From assembly GCA_002422725.1 (NCBI GenBank), contig DITE01000074.1, forward strand, positions 1 through 45,720: a stretch of DNA of 45,720 nucleotides. Reading direction: 5' to 3'. Positions within the stretch are counted from its first letter, which is position 1; every line of letters starts with the position of its first letter. Source of the DNA: Bacteroidales bacterium UBA6192 (GTDB lineage: Bacteria > Bacteroidota > Bacteroidia > Bacteroidales > F082). Below the pieces are notes generated by a model, which did no database searches, had not been told where the DNA came from, and saw nothing but the letters and a program-made list of their open reading frames with translations. This document shows, in pieces, positions 15,689 to 22,795 of this stretch. The translations under genes were made by a program, and so were the position numbers.

Positions 15689-17482
15689 ATGCCAGGCAAA
15701 CCTTACCCATTTCCGGAACAATTACAAACCATTCATGGGCGATTCGAGTCTGTTGTCGTTCAATTTGCTGCTAAACAGGCAGTTTCTGATGGAATCCGGT
15801 CCCTAACTTACCACGAACTCAACATTCGGGCAAACCAACTCGCGCATCAGATCATTGGTTTACTTGGACATGGAAACGAGAATGTTGCCTTATATCAACC
15901 CAATACGATCGAACAGATTGTGACCATATTGGGAATCATGAAGGCCGGGAAAACCTATGTTCCGCTCGACACGGGCTTCCCTGATGCAAGGAACAGAGAA
16001 ATGATCGTTGATGCAGGCTGCCGTTTGCTGATAACAGACACCGCATTTTTTGACAGATCGAAAGACTTTTCGGGGAATGTGAGGGTAGTCGATATCGGGA
16101 ATTCAGGCAATGAATGGCCACAAAATAATCCTGAAACTGCTGTCAGCAAGCAGGATAATGCCATTTTGCTTTACACGTCAGGATCAACAGGCGAACCAAA
16201 AGGCGTTATTCAGACACATGAAAACATGGTTCATTTCATCAAGCGGATGACTGCGTTTGTCGGGATTTTGCCTGATGATCGATTTGCATATTACCTGTCG
16301 GCTGGTTTTTCGGCCCATGCGCTGCCCTTGCTTGGTGCCTTGCTCAATGGTTGCGGGTTGCATCTTTATCATGAAAAGGAAGTTAACTTTTTAGGTTTTG
16401 CGCAATGGTTCAGAGATTCGCGGATAACCGCCAGCCTGATCATACCGTCGTTTCTCCGGCATTTGATGGACACCCTTGAGCCGGGAAACAATTTTCCTGA
16501 TTTCCGACTTTTACTGCTCGGTGGAGAAACACTTTACCGGAGCGATGTGGACAAGGCCAGGAAATACTTTGGTAACCATACCGTGATGGTTAATATACTC
16601 GCCAGCACCGAAGCTTACTTGTCGCGGGGATTTGTCATGAATCATAACACACCACTGCTGCACAATCTGGTTCCGGTTGGCTTTGCAGTGGATGGGATCG
16701 AGCTGATCATTAAGAATGAAAACGGCCTCATTTGCAAGGAGAACGAAACGGGCGAAATATTCCTGAGAAGCCCTTACGTAACGCCGGGATATTGGAACAA
16801 GCCTGAGCTAACAAGCCGCGATGTAACAAATGAAACAGCTGACTCACCCGTAAGGTTACTCAATACGCACGACCGTGGGTTTATGCGCGATGATGGTTGT
16901 GTGATTCATCTGGGCAGGAACGATACTGTTGTGAAAATGCGCGGTTACCGGATCGATCTCGCTGCAACCGAGAATGTTCTGCTGGGTAACCCTGAGGTCA
17001 GAGAGGCAGCATGCAACATCATGACCAACAATCAGGAAGTGGAACATCTCGTGGCTTTTGTGGTTCAATCGGCCGGAGAAGGTCTGGATCTGAGTTTCCT
17101 GAAAGCCAAAACAGCCAAGATTTTGCCCGACTATATGGTTCCTACCTATTTTGTTGTTCTGGATGCCCTGCCCAAAAATGCCTCTGGGAAAATGGACCGG
17201 TCATCACTTCCGCAACCAGATTGGCTTATGCTTGAGCAAAGAGGAGAAATAGTGAATGCTACAGATGAAACAGAACAAAAGCTTGTGGATATATTCGAGA
17301 AAGCATTGAATATTAAGCCCATAGGTGTAACAGAAAACCTGTTTAGCCTGGGGGCTGATTCACTCAGACTATTTGTTGCTTTCAACAGCATTGAGAAACA
17401 ACTTGGCGTCCGACTAAATGTGGATCAGTTGATTGCACACCCGACCATCAAGGAGTTAGCCCGAAATATGCTTAATACCTGA
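15689..17482 (+). CDS. NRPS-like adenylation plus carrier (A-PCP) didomain protein
   Basis: Activates a carboxylic acid as an acyl-adenylate and loads it on its own phosphopantetheine arm. The 597-residue protein has the A3 loop LYTSGSTGEPKGV (161-173), A5-like NILASTEAY (302-310), A6 GEIFLRSPYVTPGYW, A7 HDRGFMRDDG, A8 KMRGYRIDL, and A10 NASGKMDR with Lys501. A carrier domain (525-597) carries the attachment Ser558 in LGADSL. There is no condensation, thioesterase or reductase domain. In the A4 region (GFSAHALPL, 206-214) the Asp that usually holds an alpha-amino group (FDxSxxE pattern) is missing, so the substrate may not be a standard amino acid. The acyltransferase 6 bp downstream is the likely acceptor enzyme. 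Confidence 0.9.
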   Translation: MPGKPYPFPEQLQTIHGRFESVVVQFAAKQAVSDGIRSLTYHELNIRANQLAHQIIGLLGHGNENVALYQPNTIEQIVTILGIMKAGKTYVPLDTGFPDARNREMIVDAGCRLLITDTAFFDRSKDFSGNVRVVDIGNSGNEWPQNNPETAVSKQDNAILLYTSGSTGEPKGVIQTHENMVHFIKRMTAFVGILPDDRFAYYLSAGFSAHALPLLGALLNGCGLHLYHEKEVNFLGFAQWFRDSRITASLIIPSFLRHLMDTLEPGNNFPDFRLLLLGGETLYRSDVDKARKYFGNHTVMVNILASTEAYLSRGFVMNHNTPLLHNLVPVGFAVDGIELIIKNENGLICKENETGEIFLRSPYVTPGYWNKPELTSRDVTNETADSPVRLLNTHDRGFMRDDGCVIHLGRNDTVVKMRGYRIDLAATENVLLGNPEVREAACNIMTNNQEVEHLVAFVVQSAGEGLDLSFLKAKTAKILPDYMVPTYFVVLDALPKNASGKMDRSSLPQPDWLMLEQRGEIVNATDETEQKLVDIFEKALNIKPIGVTENLFSLGADSLRLFVAFNSIEKQLGVRLNVDQLIAHPTIKELARNMLNT

Positions 17483-17488
17483 TTTGCC

Positions 17489-18433
17489 ATGAAAAATCCC
17501 TTTCTCAACCGCCGCAACACTGACCGCTTCATGAAGCTTTTCAACACTGTGGCTGGTGCATCGCTCATTCCCTACGCCATGGGCGACTCATTCATAAATT
17601 GGTTTTGTAGCACAAGCTTTGCCAGCGACGATTATCTGCGTCATCGTACCGATCCTTTCAGGGAGTATCTATTGCTACAGGGCTTTCAGGGGGATATAAA
17701 AGAGATTACAGAAAAATTTCTGAAGGTACATTTTCAGCATGGATGGCGCACGGCAGCCTTGTCGCACCTGAGTGACAAGAAATTTGATAAGATGATCACG
17801 TATAAGGGGTTAGAGATTTTCGAGAAAGGATATCAGGCAGGTAAAGGTGTGGTACTGGTCAACAGTCACTTTGGTTGGCCATCGGTGGCATTGTGGTTGT
17901 TTGTAAGAAGAGGGTATGCTGATTTTTATTCCATTCTGGGCGAACGCGGCGTCAACACCACCAAAGTTGCCGGGATAAGAAAGGATTGCCTGCCGCATTT
18001 TCTGAGCGTGAGTCGCGAGTCGAAGGGCGAGGCTTTTCGTTTGCTATTTCAGGCAAGGGAAAAGCTCGAAACCGGAGGTATTGTGCATATTCTGGGCGAC
18101 GGACAACATGGGCGTTCGCATTTTTCATTTCCCTTCATAGATAAGGTTCGCGGCTTCAGAGCCAGTTTTGCTGAGCTAGGCCTGATTACCGAAGCATTGA
18201 TCATACCGGTTTTTGTGCTGCCAGCTGAAAATGGCAGGGCGTTGGTGGAATTTCACGAGCCATTGAGTAAAGGCAGTGAGGAGGAAGACCACCAGCAGCG
18301 TCTTGAAAATATTCTGCGGCAATATGCCAAATTACTGGAAAGCAAGTGGAAAGAAAATCCACACTTTATTCATGGGGGCTTTATCGATACCCACATCAGG
18401 CAGGTTGAAGCTGAGCTTCTGAATGAAATCTAA
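17489..18433 (+). CDS. Lysophospholipid acyltransferase (LPLAT, LpxL/HtrB-like)
   Basis: A 314-residue protein related to Kdo2-lipid A acyltransferases and allied LPLAT enzymes. Family features are VVLVNSHFGWPSVALWLF (about 127-144), GGIVHILGDGQHGRSHFSFPFIDK, and the late segment LIIPVFVLPAENGRALVEFHEPL. In the catalytic HX4(D/E) motif the acid is replaced by Ser (HFGWPS), which is unusual. The gene follows the A-PCP gene by 6 bp and ends just before a strong terminator, so it is the last gene of the cassette. Given the context it may transfer the carrier-bound acyl group to a lipid or amine rather than acylate lipid A. Only a weak N-terminal hydrophobic stretch is seen. Confidence 0.85.
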   Translation: MKNPFLNRRNTDRFMKLFNTVAGASLIPYAMGDSFINWFCSTSFASDDYLRHRTDPFREYLLLQGFQGDIKEITEKFLKVHFQHGWRTAALSHLSDKKFDKMITYKGLEIFEKGYQAGKGVVLVNSHFGWPSVALWLFVRRGYADFYSILGERGVNTTKVAGIRKDCLPHFLSVSRESKGEAFRLLFQAREKLETGGIVHILGDGQHGRSHFSFPFIDKVRGFRASFAELGLITEALIIPVFVLPAENGRALVEFHEPLSKGSEEEDHQQRLENILRQYAKLLESKWKENPHFIHGGFIDTHIRQVEAELLNEI

Positions 18434-18443
18434 ATACAAATAA

Positions 18444-18478
18444 AAAAATCCCGGAACAGCTAGCTGACCGGGATTTTT
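18444..18478. terminator. Intrinsic terminator after the acyltransferase cassette
   Basis: An 11-bp perfect stem, AAAAATCCCGG (18444-18454) with CCGGGATTTTT (18468-18478), carrying A-rich and T-rich flanks. It can terminate from both directions, serving the + cassette and the convergent minus barrel gene. The loop itself holds the small palindrome CAGCTAGCTG. Confidence 0.9.
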
Positions 18479-18587
18479 ACTTGTTTTGACTTGTTGGTAA
18501 ACTGATTCAAATGTGGGGATGAATTGGGGTTCAATAAGATCAGTTTACATTGAAAGAGAAGCTGCTATCGTATGGAGTAATTTAAGG

Positions 18588-19268
18588 TTAAAAAATGTAA
18601 CCAACCGAAAGGCCTACCCCTGTGTTTTTAAATGCAGTTTTACTATCAGGAGCAAGGGTGTTATCTGCATTGATTTTAGCCAGACCCAGTTGGGTATTCA
18701 GTTGAACTGAAATGCCACTTAAAAGCTCATAGCCAAAGAACAGATTTCCACCAAAATCCAACGCCCTAAAGTATTTCATGTCCTGCGGATTAGCGCTTTC
18801 GAATTCGTTGCCAAACACGATTTTTTCATCGGTTGAAACATTGTTGATTTCGTATTTAACTTTTCCGCCAACACCATAGGCCAGATATGGACCAAAGCCC
18901 AGGATAAAATGACCATTTCCAAGCATGGGTTTGTAGAGTAGACTCAGGGGCAATTCGATATACGACAGATTGTATTCAGCCGACATGTCCATGCCTAAGA
19001 ATTTATCCTTTGACTTAGCGCCTTTTGTTGTAAACAATAAGCCCGGCTGGAAGTAGAAATCGGGAGCTACCGGAATATCGGCAGTTACTCCGAGGTTGAA
19101 ACGAGGTACCATGCTGAATTTGAGGGCATCATTATTCATGTCTTTGCCGTTGAAGGTCTGAAAATCGACACCTCCGCGAAGGCCGATTGAAATGCCATCC
19201 ATTTGTGCTTTGGCCGAAAAGCCAAGCATGAGGATAAATGCAGTGAGAATTAGAATGTTTTTTTTCAT
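18588..19268 (-). CDS. PorT-like outer-membrane beta-barrel protein
   Basis: A 226-residue protein with a cleavable signal peptide (hydrophobic core, then AKAQMDG) and alternating beta-strand pattern throughout. Strand-like segments are SIGLRGGVDFQTF, FNLGVTADIPVAPDFYFQPGLLF, YIELPLSLLYK, GHFILGFGPYLAYGVGGKV and a C-terminal GVGLSVGYIF, typical of small Bacteroidota barrels (outer membrane protein beta-barrel domain). Function of the individual protein is unknown. It is the most downstream gene of the minus-strand envelope region. Confidence 0.85.
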   Translation of the reverse strand: MKKNILILTAFILMLGFSAKAQMDGISIGLRGGVDFQTFNGKDMNNDALKFSMVPRFNLGVTADIPVAPDFYFQPGLLFTTKGAKSKDKFLGMDMSAEYNLSYIELPLSLLYKPMLGNGHFILGFGPYLAYGVGGKVKYEINNVSTDEKIVFGNEFESANPQDMKYFRALDFGGNLFFGYELLSGISVQLNTQLGLAKINADNTLAPDSKTAFKNTGVGLSVGYIF

Positions 19269-19378
19269 TTACGTTAAATTTAAGTTGAATGATTTTTATT
19301 ATTTGTTAATATGTATAATTTCAGGATTGAAACGATTTCATCATGCTATCATGATTCACCTCCTGGACTCAGAAAGAA

Positions 19379-20056
19379 TTAGTTTCCGGCTTTTTCCTGT
19401 GCTTCAGCTTCACGTTTCATTTTGTCGTTGGCTGTGATGGCGAATTCAACACGTCGGTTCTGAGCTCGTCCTTCGCTGTCGGCATTGGAGTATTTTGGTT
19501 TCGATTCACCAAACCCAACCGAAGCTAGTCTCATATTGGAGATGCCTTTGCTGACAAGATATTTTGCCACGGCATCTGATCTTTGTTCCGACAGGTTCTG
19601 GTTATAACTGGCAGCCCCTTTGCTATCGGTATGACCGAATATTTCGATATCGGTGTCAGGATAGTTTTTAAGAATTGTTACCAGTTTGCTGAGATTTTCG
19701 CGGGCATTGCTGGTGAGTGCATAGCTGTCGTAGCCAAACAGAACATCATTGGTGAATTCAACCACAATGCCTTCGCCTACACGTTCGACGTTTACACCAG
19801 GAATTTCATTTTTAATTTCTTCTGCCTGTTTATCCATTTTGTGGCCAATAATGGCTCCTGTTACGCCGCCAACAGCAGCACCAACAACAGCACCAATGGC
19901 AGTGTTTCCGGCAGCACGACCAATAACAGCACCTGCTGCTCCGCCTGCTACAGTTCCTATTCCGGCGCCTTTTTGCGTGCGCGTGAGTGTTGAACAACCT
20001 GCGATAAAGAGCGGGGCTGTTAACAAGACCAAAAGAATAATTTTAATTTTTTTCAT
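19379..20056 (-). CDS. OmpA-family lipoprotein with glycine-zipper segment
   Basis: A 225-residue lipoprotein (lipobox IAGCSTLT) that should anchor the outer membrane to peptidoglycan. A glycine-zipper region (about 30-75: GAGIGTVAGGAAGAVIG and GAVVGAAVGGVTGAIIG) is followed by a C-terminal OmpA domain (about 100-210) with the peptidoglycan-binding pattern IFGHTDSKGAASYNQNLSEQR and SVGFGESKP, ending in RAQNRRVEF. The order matches the YiaD type of E. coli. The region upstream lacks the shared box A/box B promoter. Confidence 0.92.
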   Translation of the reverse strand: MKKIKIILLVLLTAPLFIAGCSTLTRTQKGAGIGTVAGGAAGAVIGRAAGNTAIGAVVGAAVGGVTGAIIGHKMDKQAEEIKNEIPGVNVERVGEGIVVEFTNDVLFGYDSYALTSNARENLSKLVTILKNYPDTDIEIFGHTDSKGAASYNQNLSEQRSDAVAKYLVSKGISNMRLASVGFGESKPKYSNADSEGRAQNRRVEFAITANDKMKREAEAQEKAGN

Positions 20057-20348
20057 AAGGATTGATTTAATAGTCTGATTGATTTTGTGTTAAAAAGTGT
20101 CAGGCAATTACACCTAACTTTTTATTTGAATGGTATGCAAACTTTATAGGGTTTGGGTCAGTTTACTTTTTCAACAACGTTTTTTTTCAGCAGCACAGTC
20201 GATCTGATGGCCTTTATGCTGTTTTTGAAAGCAGGTATTGGTAAACTAACCATTGGCACTGTGCGCCTTATAGGCGGATTTTCACCGGACCATAAAGCAA
20301 CAATGAATCCCATAGATCTGGTATTTTGCATCTTTTAATGGATTTTAG

Positions 20349-20504
20349 TTATAAAACATTTCTACCTCTGATAACCCGTAGCAAAATGGCTACAATGGCA
20401 ATAACCAGCAGGATATGAATTACATTGCCAAAATTGTAGGCATAATATCCTGTGGCCCATAGGATAATCAGGATGATGGCGATGATGTAAAGTAAGTTGC
20501 TCAT
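20349..20504 (-). CDS. lmo0937-type small membrane protein (51 residues)
   Basis: A 51-residue two-helix membrane peptide: first helix LLYIIAIILIILWATGYYAY, second IHILLVIAIVAILLRVIRG. This is the pattern of lmo0937 family proteins, which are induced under general stress in many bacteria. The ATG at 20504 is preferred over longer frames because the shared promoter ends at 20548, about 44 bp upstream, and a paralogue with the same length lies at 42667-42822. Function unknown, probably envelope stress. Confidence 0.88.
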   Translation of the reverse strand: MSNLLYIIAIILIILWATGYYAYNFGNVIHILLVIAIVAILLRVIRGRNVL

Positions 20505-20547
20505 GTTGTTTAATATTGATGTTTGAACAGGTAAATTAACGGTAGCA

Positions 20548-20612
20548 CAAAGGTGATAGCGTTTCAACAACAAAGCGTTACATATTTCAGGAAACAAGTT
20601 ACATGAATCACA
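20548..20612 (-). promoter_or_regulatory. Shared A/B promoter, copy 1 (before lmo0937-type gene)
   Basis: On the minus strand: box A TGTGATTCATGTAAC (20598-20612), 13 bp, box B TATGTAACG (20576-20584), 22 bp, -7 CCTTTG (20548-20553). The spacing is identical to the other seven copies. Confidence 0.8.
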
Positions 20613-20906
20613 TATTTTGGATAGCTGATTGATAAAATCAAAAAAGGGGAACAGGGATAAATGTTTCAATACGTTAGCTAACTGCTTTCAGCATACAGAG
20701 CGTTGTTCGGGTGCTTTTTCACTGTAAAAATGATTATGGTTTTTCGCCCTGTTCCAACGGCCAAGCCGTCAGGAATTTTCAGCCAGTGGGTGGTGGTTTT
20801 AATAAAATACGAAGCCCTGATTAGGCTGGAAAGATATATTATGATGAGGCAATGTGAACTGTTGTCGATTTCCACAGGCTTTACTCAATAATACCGGGAG
20901 AATGTA

Positions 20907-21374
20907 TTAATGTTTGTCAGGGTTTGCCAGGGAAGTACTGCTACTGGTAAGATCAGTATAATTTTTGACTTTGGCATACCTTGAATCATTGCTGTCGCGG
21001 ATGCTTAACTGCTTCGGATGTTCATTTCTATAATTATGGTATCGCACCACATAAAACACATGGCGCAGATAAGGTTCCGGCTGGTTAATGACTACTTTAT
21101 AAGTTGAAAACAAATCAGTGTTCCGATAAGGGAATGGCAACCTTTTTGAACGTTCCCAAATCAGGCTTTTATTTTTGTAGATGTACTGTGAACCCGGAAC
21201 ATCATAGTAAACGCCTAATTCGGGCAAATAGTAGTACTCGACATAGTCATACGACACCGGCCCCCACAGTGGCTGACAATAAATGTTGTTTCTGGCATCA
21301 TCCTGAGCAATGCTACTGGAGGAAGCTGTGAAGAGCATTGCTGCCAAAAGAATCAGTGCCAGAGAATTTTTCAT
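20907..21374 (-). CDS. Exported hypothetical protein rich in Tyr
   Basis: A 155-residue protein with a clean signal peptide (KNSLALILLAAMLFTASSSSIAQDD). The mature part starts with WGPVSYDYVEYYYLPELGVYYDV and includes YIYKNKSLIWERSKRLP and LFSTYKVVINQPEPYLR, a Tyr-rich pattern I have seen in uncharacterised exported proteins of Bacteroidota. No catalytic motif is visible. Start 21374 is chosen because it gives the signal peptide and lies 36 bp after the -7 of promoter copy 2; a longer frame would run through that promoter. Confidence 0.8.
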   Translation of the reverse strand: MKNSLALILLAAMLFTASSSSIAQDDARNNIYCQPLWGPVSYDYVEYYYLPELGVYYDVPGSQYIYKNKSLIWERSKRLPFPYRNTDLFSTYKVVINQPEPYLRHVFYVVRYHNYRNEHPKQLSIRDSNDSRYAKVKNYTDLTSSSTSLANPDKH

Positions 21375-21409
21375 GTCGGTAGGGATAATAATCAATATGT
21401 TACCTGATG

Positions 21410-21474
21410 TAAAGGTCAGATATATCATAGGAAAATGTATTACATGATTTATGAAAAATCTTACATAATTCACA
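21410..21474 (-). promoter_or_regulatory. Shared A/B promoter, copy 2 (before Tyr-rich exported protein)
   Basis: Box A TGTGAATTATGTAAG (21460-21474), 13 bp, box B CATGTAATA (21438-21446), 22 bp, -7 CCTTTA (21410-21415). Confidence 0.8.
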
Positions 21475-21500
21475 TACGATAGCATCTAACCAACGATCAG

Positions 21501-21695
21501 TTATGATTCGTCTTTTGTGGTGCGCACAAGGCCAATACCTGAAATGAAAAAAATGAGACCCAGTACACCAAAAATAATCAGTGATTTAATGGAGCTGTTG
21601 TCGCCTGAGGTGGTGGCAAAGACAACGGCTGCATAAATAAGTCCGGCAGCACCAATAACAGTGAGTGCACCTCCGAATACTCGTTTTACGTTCAT
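21501..21695 (-). CDS. Small two-helix membrane protein (64 residues)
   Basis: A 64-residue protein with two hydrophobic helices (VFGGALTVIGAAGLIYAAVVF and IKSLIIFGVLGLIFFISGIGLV) joined by a short polar loop and ending in a charged tail. Unrecognised family. It lies in the small stress-gene region but its own upstream sequence lacks the shared promoter. Confidence 0.7.
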   Translation of the reverse strand: MNVKRVFGGALTVIGAAGLIYAAVVFATTSGDNSSIKSLIIFGVLGLIFFISGIGLVRTTKDES

Positions 21696-21895
21696 ATAGT
21701 TGAATTTAATATGTTTATCAAAAATTGATCAAAAAGGCAGAAAATCAGGTGGTTGTCGCGTATGTAAGTTGCGTAGGACGTCCCACCATGGTATGATGAA
21801 TCGTTCAAATCAAGTATTAATTTTGTTAGGAATTAATATATAAGCAACATAATGACAGAGAGTTACAAAACCCGGGGAAACCACCTGAATTTGAT

Positions 21896-22336
21896 TTACT
21901 TCTTGTTGTCTTTTCCAAGATCATTAAAAGCATCTACAATGCCATCGAGATCATGGTTGAATTCGCGTTTGAAAACCTCCCAATCTGAGTGCTCTTTTTC
22001 GTAGTTGTACAACCTGATTCTCAGGTCAGCATTTTTTTGTTTGAGTTCGACAATTCTTTTCCGACGCAAATCGTCAAGTAGTTTGTCGCCAGGCTCGTTG
22101 ACAATAGCACTCAGCTCGAGGATTCTTTTGTCGTTCGCGTCGATTTTTGCTTCAGCTTCGATCCTGAAAGCCGGATATTCCTGATTGAGGTCGGCCTGAG
22201 CTTCTTTAAGTTCTTCTTTGGCATCCATTACATTTTCTTCTGCATTCTCAACTTTAGAAGTATTAGATTGACAGGAGGTTGCAAGATAGCCCGCAACGAT
22301 TACTGCAAATGCAGCAAAGTACATTGATTTTTTCAT
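21896..22336 (-). CDS. Coiled-coil lipoprotein, function unknown
   Basis: A 146-residue protein with lipobox LATSCQSN and a long charged helix: KVENAEENVMDAKEELKEAQ, then AEAKIDANDKRILEL and LRRKRIVELKQKNADLRIRL. This predicts a periplasmic coiled coil tethered to the membrane. It follows the CsbD gene by 86 bp with a hairpin between them, so it may be expressed partly by read-through. No function can be assigned. Confidence 0.8.
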   Translation of the reverse strand: MKKSMYFAAFAVIVAGYLATSCQSNTSKVENAEENVMDAKEELKEAQADLNQEYPAFRIEAEAKIDANDKRILELSAIVNEPGDKLLDDLRRKRIVELKQKNADLRIRLYNYEKEHSDWEVFKREFNHDLDGIVDAFNDLGKDNKK

Positions 22337-22376
22337 TTGATTAGACTTTTAAATTATTGATAATAAGTTTAATAAC

Positions 22377-22408
22377 AACATCGTTAAAGAAATTACTTCA
22401 ACGATGTT
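22377..22408 (-). terminator. Hairpin after CsbD gene (probable weak terminator)
   Basis: Nine-bp perfect stem AACATCGTT (22377-22385) with AACGATGTT (22400-22408), 15 bp downstream of the CsbD stop on the minus strand. The trailing sequence is only moderately T-rich, so termination may be partial and the lipoprotein gene downstream may be served by read-through. Confidence 0.5.
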
Positions 22409-22422
22409 ATTGTTGTTTGGAT

Positions 22423-22608
22423 TTATAGCGAATCAATTATTTTGTGAAGCTCTTCTTTCGATTTGCCCAGTTTCCGCTGCAGATTTCCAAACATTTCTTC
22501 TTTCTTGCCTTCGGCATACATCAGGTCATTGTCGGTTAGGATCGCAAATTTCTGTTTGAGTTTTCCTTTTTGGACATCCCAATTTCCTTTTAATTCTGTA
22601 GTATTCAT
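22423..22608 (-). CDS. CsbD-like general stress protein
   Basis: A 61-residue hydrophilic protein of the CsbD family. The pattern ELKGNWDVQKGKLKQKF ... DLMYAEGKKEEMFGNLQRKLGKSKEEL is characteristic (W, KGKLKQ, and the GK.EE..G..Q...GK motif). CsbD proteins are strongly induced in stationary phase and general stress; their molecular role is unknown. It has the shared promoter 62 bp upstream and a paralogue at 28801-29001. Confidence 0.9.
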   Translation of the reverse strand: MNTTELKGNWDVQKGKLKQKFAILTDNDLMYAEGKKEEMFGNLQRKLGKSKEELHKIIDSL

Positions 22609-22669
22609 ACTCTTAACTTTTTTTTGTTCCCGTAGCTGACGGGCCAGTCATGAAAATAATTTCATATCA

Positions 22670-22734
22670 CAAAGGTGGGCTATAGCGATGTGGAAAGTAT
22701 TACACAATCCTGTTAACATCTTGCATGATTCACA
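22670..22734 (-). promoter_or_regulatory. Shared A/B promoter, copy 3 (before CsbD gene)
   Basis: Box A TGTGAATCATGCAAG (22720-22734), 13 bp, box B TGTGTAATA (22698-22706), 22 bp, -7 CCTTTG (22670-22675). Confidence 0.82.
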
Positions 22735-22795
22735 CCTTTGTTTGATTATTTTCTGAATGCCGGAAACTAAAATGATTGAATTTCAATTAGTAATG

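Noticed and set aside
20106..20114. Possible ninth copy of box B upstream of the OmpA lipoprotein (GGTGTAATT)
   Set aside because: No box A at the required 13-bp spacing and no CCTTTG-like hexamer 22 bp downstream.
20678..20891. Short frames on both strands between the lmo0937-type gene and the Tyr-rich protein
   Set aside because: Overlapping frames on opposite strands with no start signal or recognisable feature; treated as intergenic.
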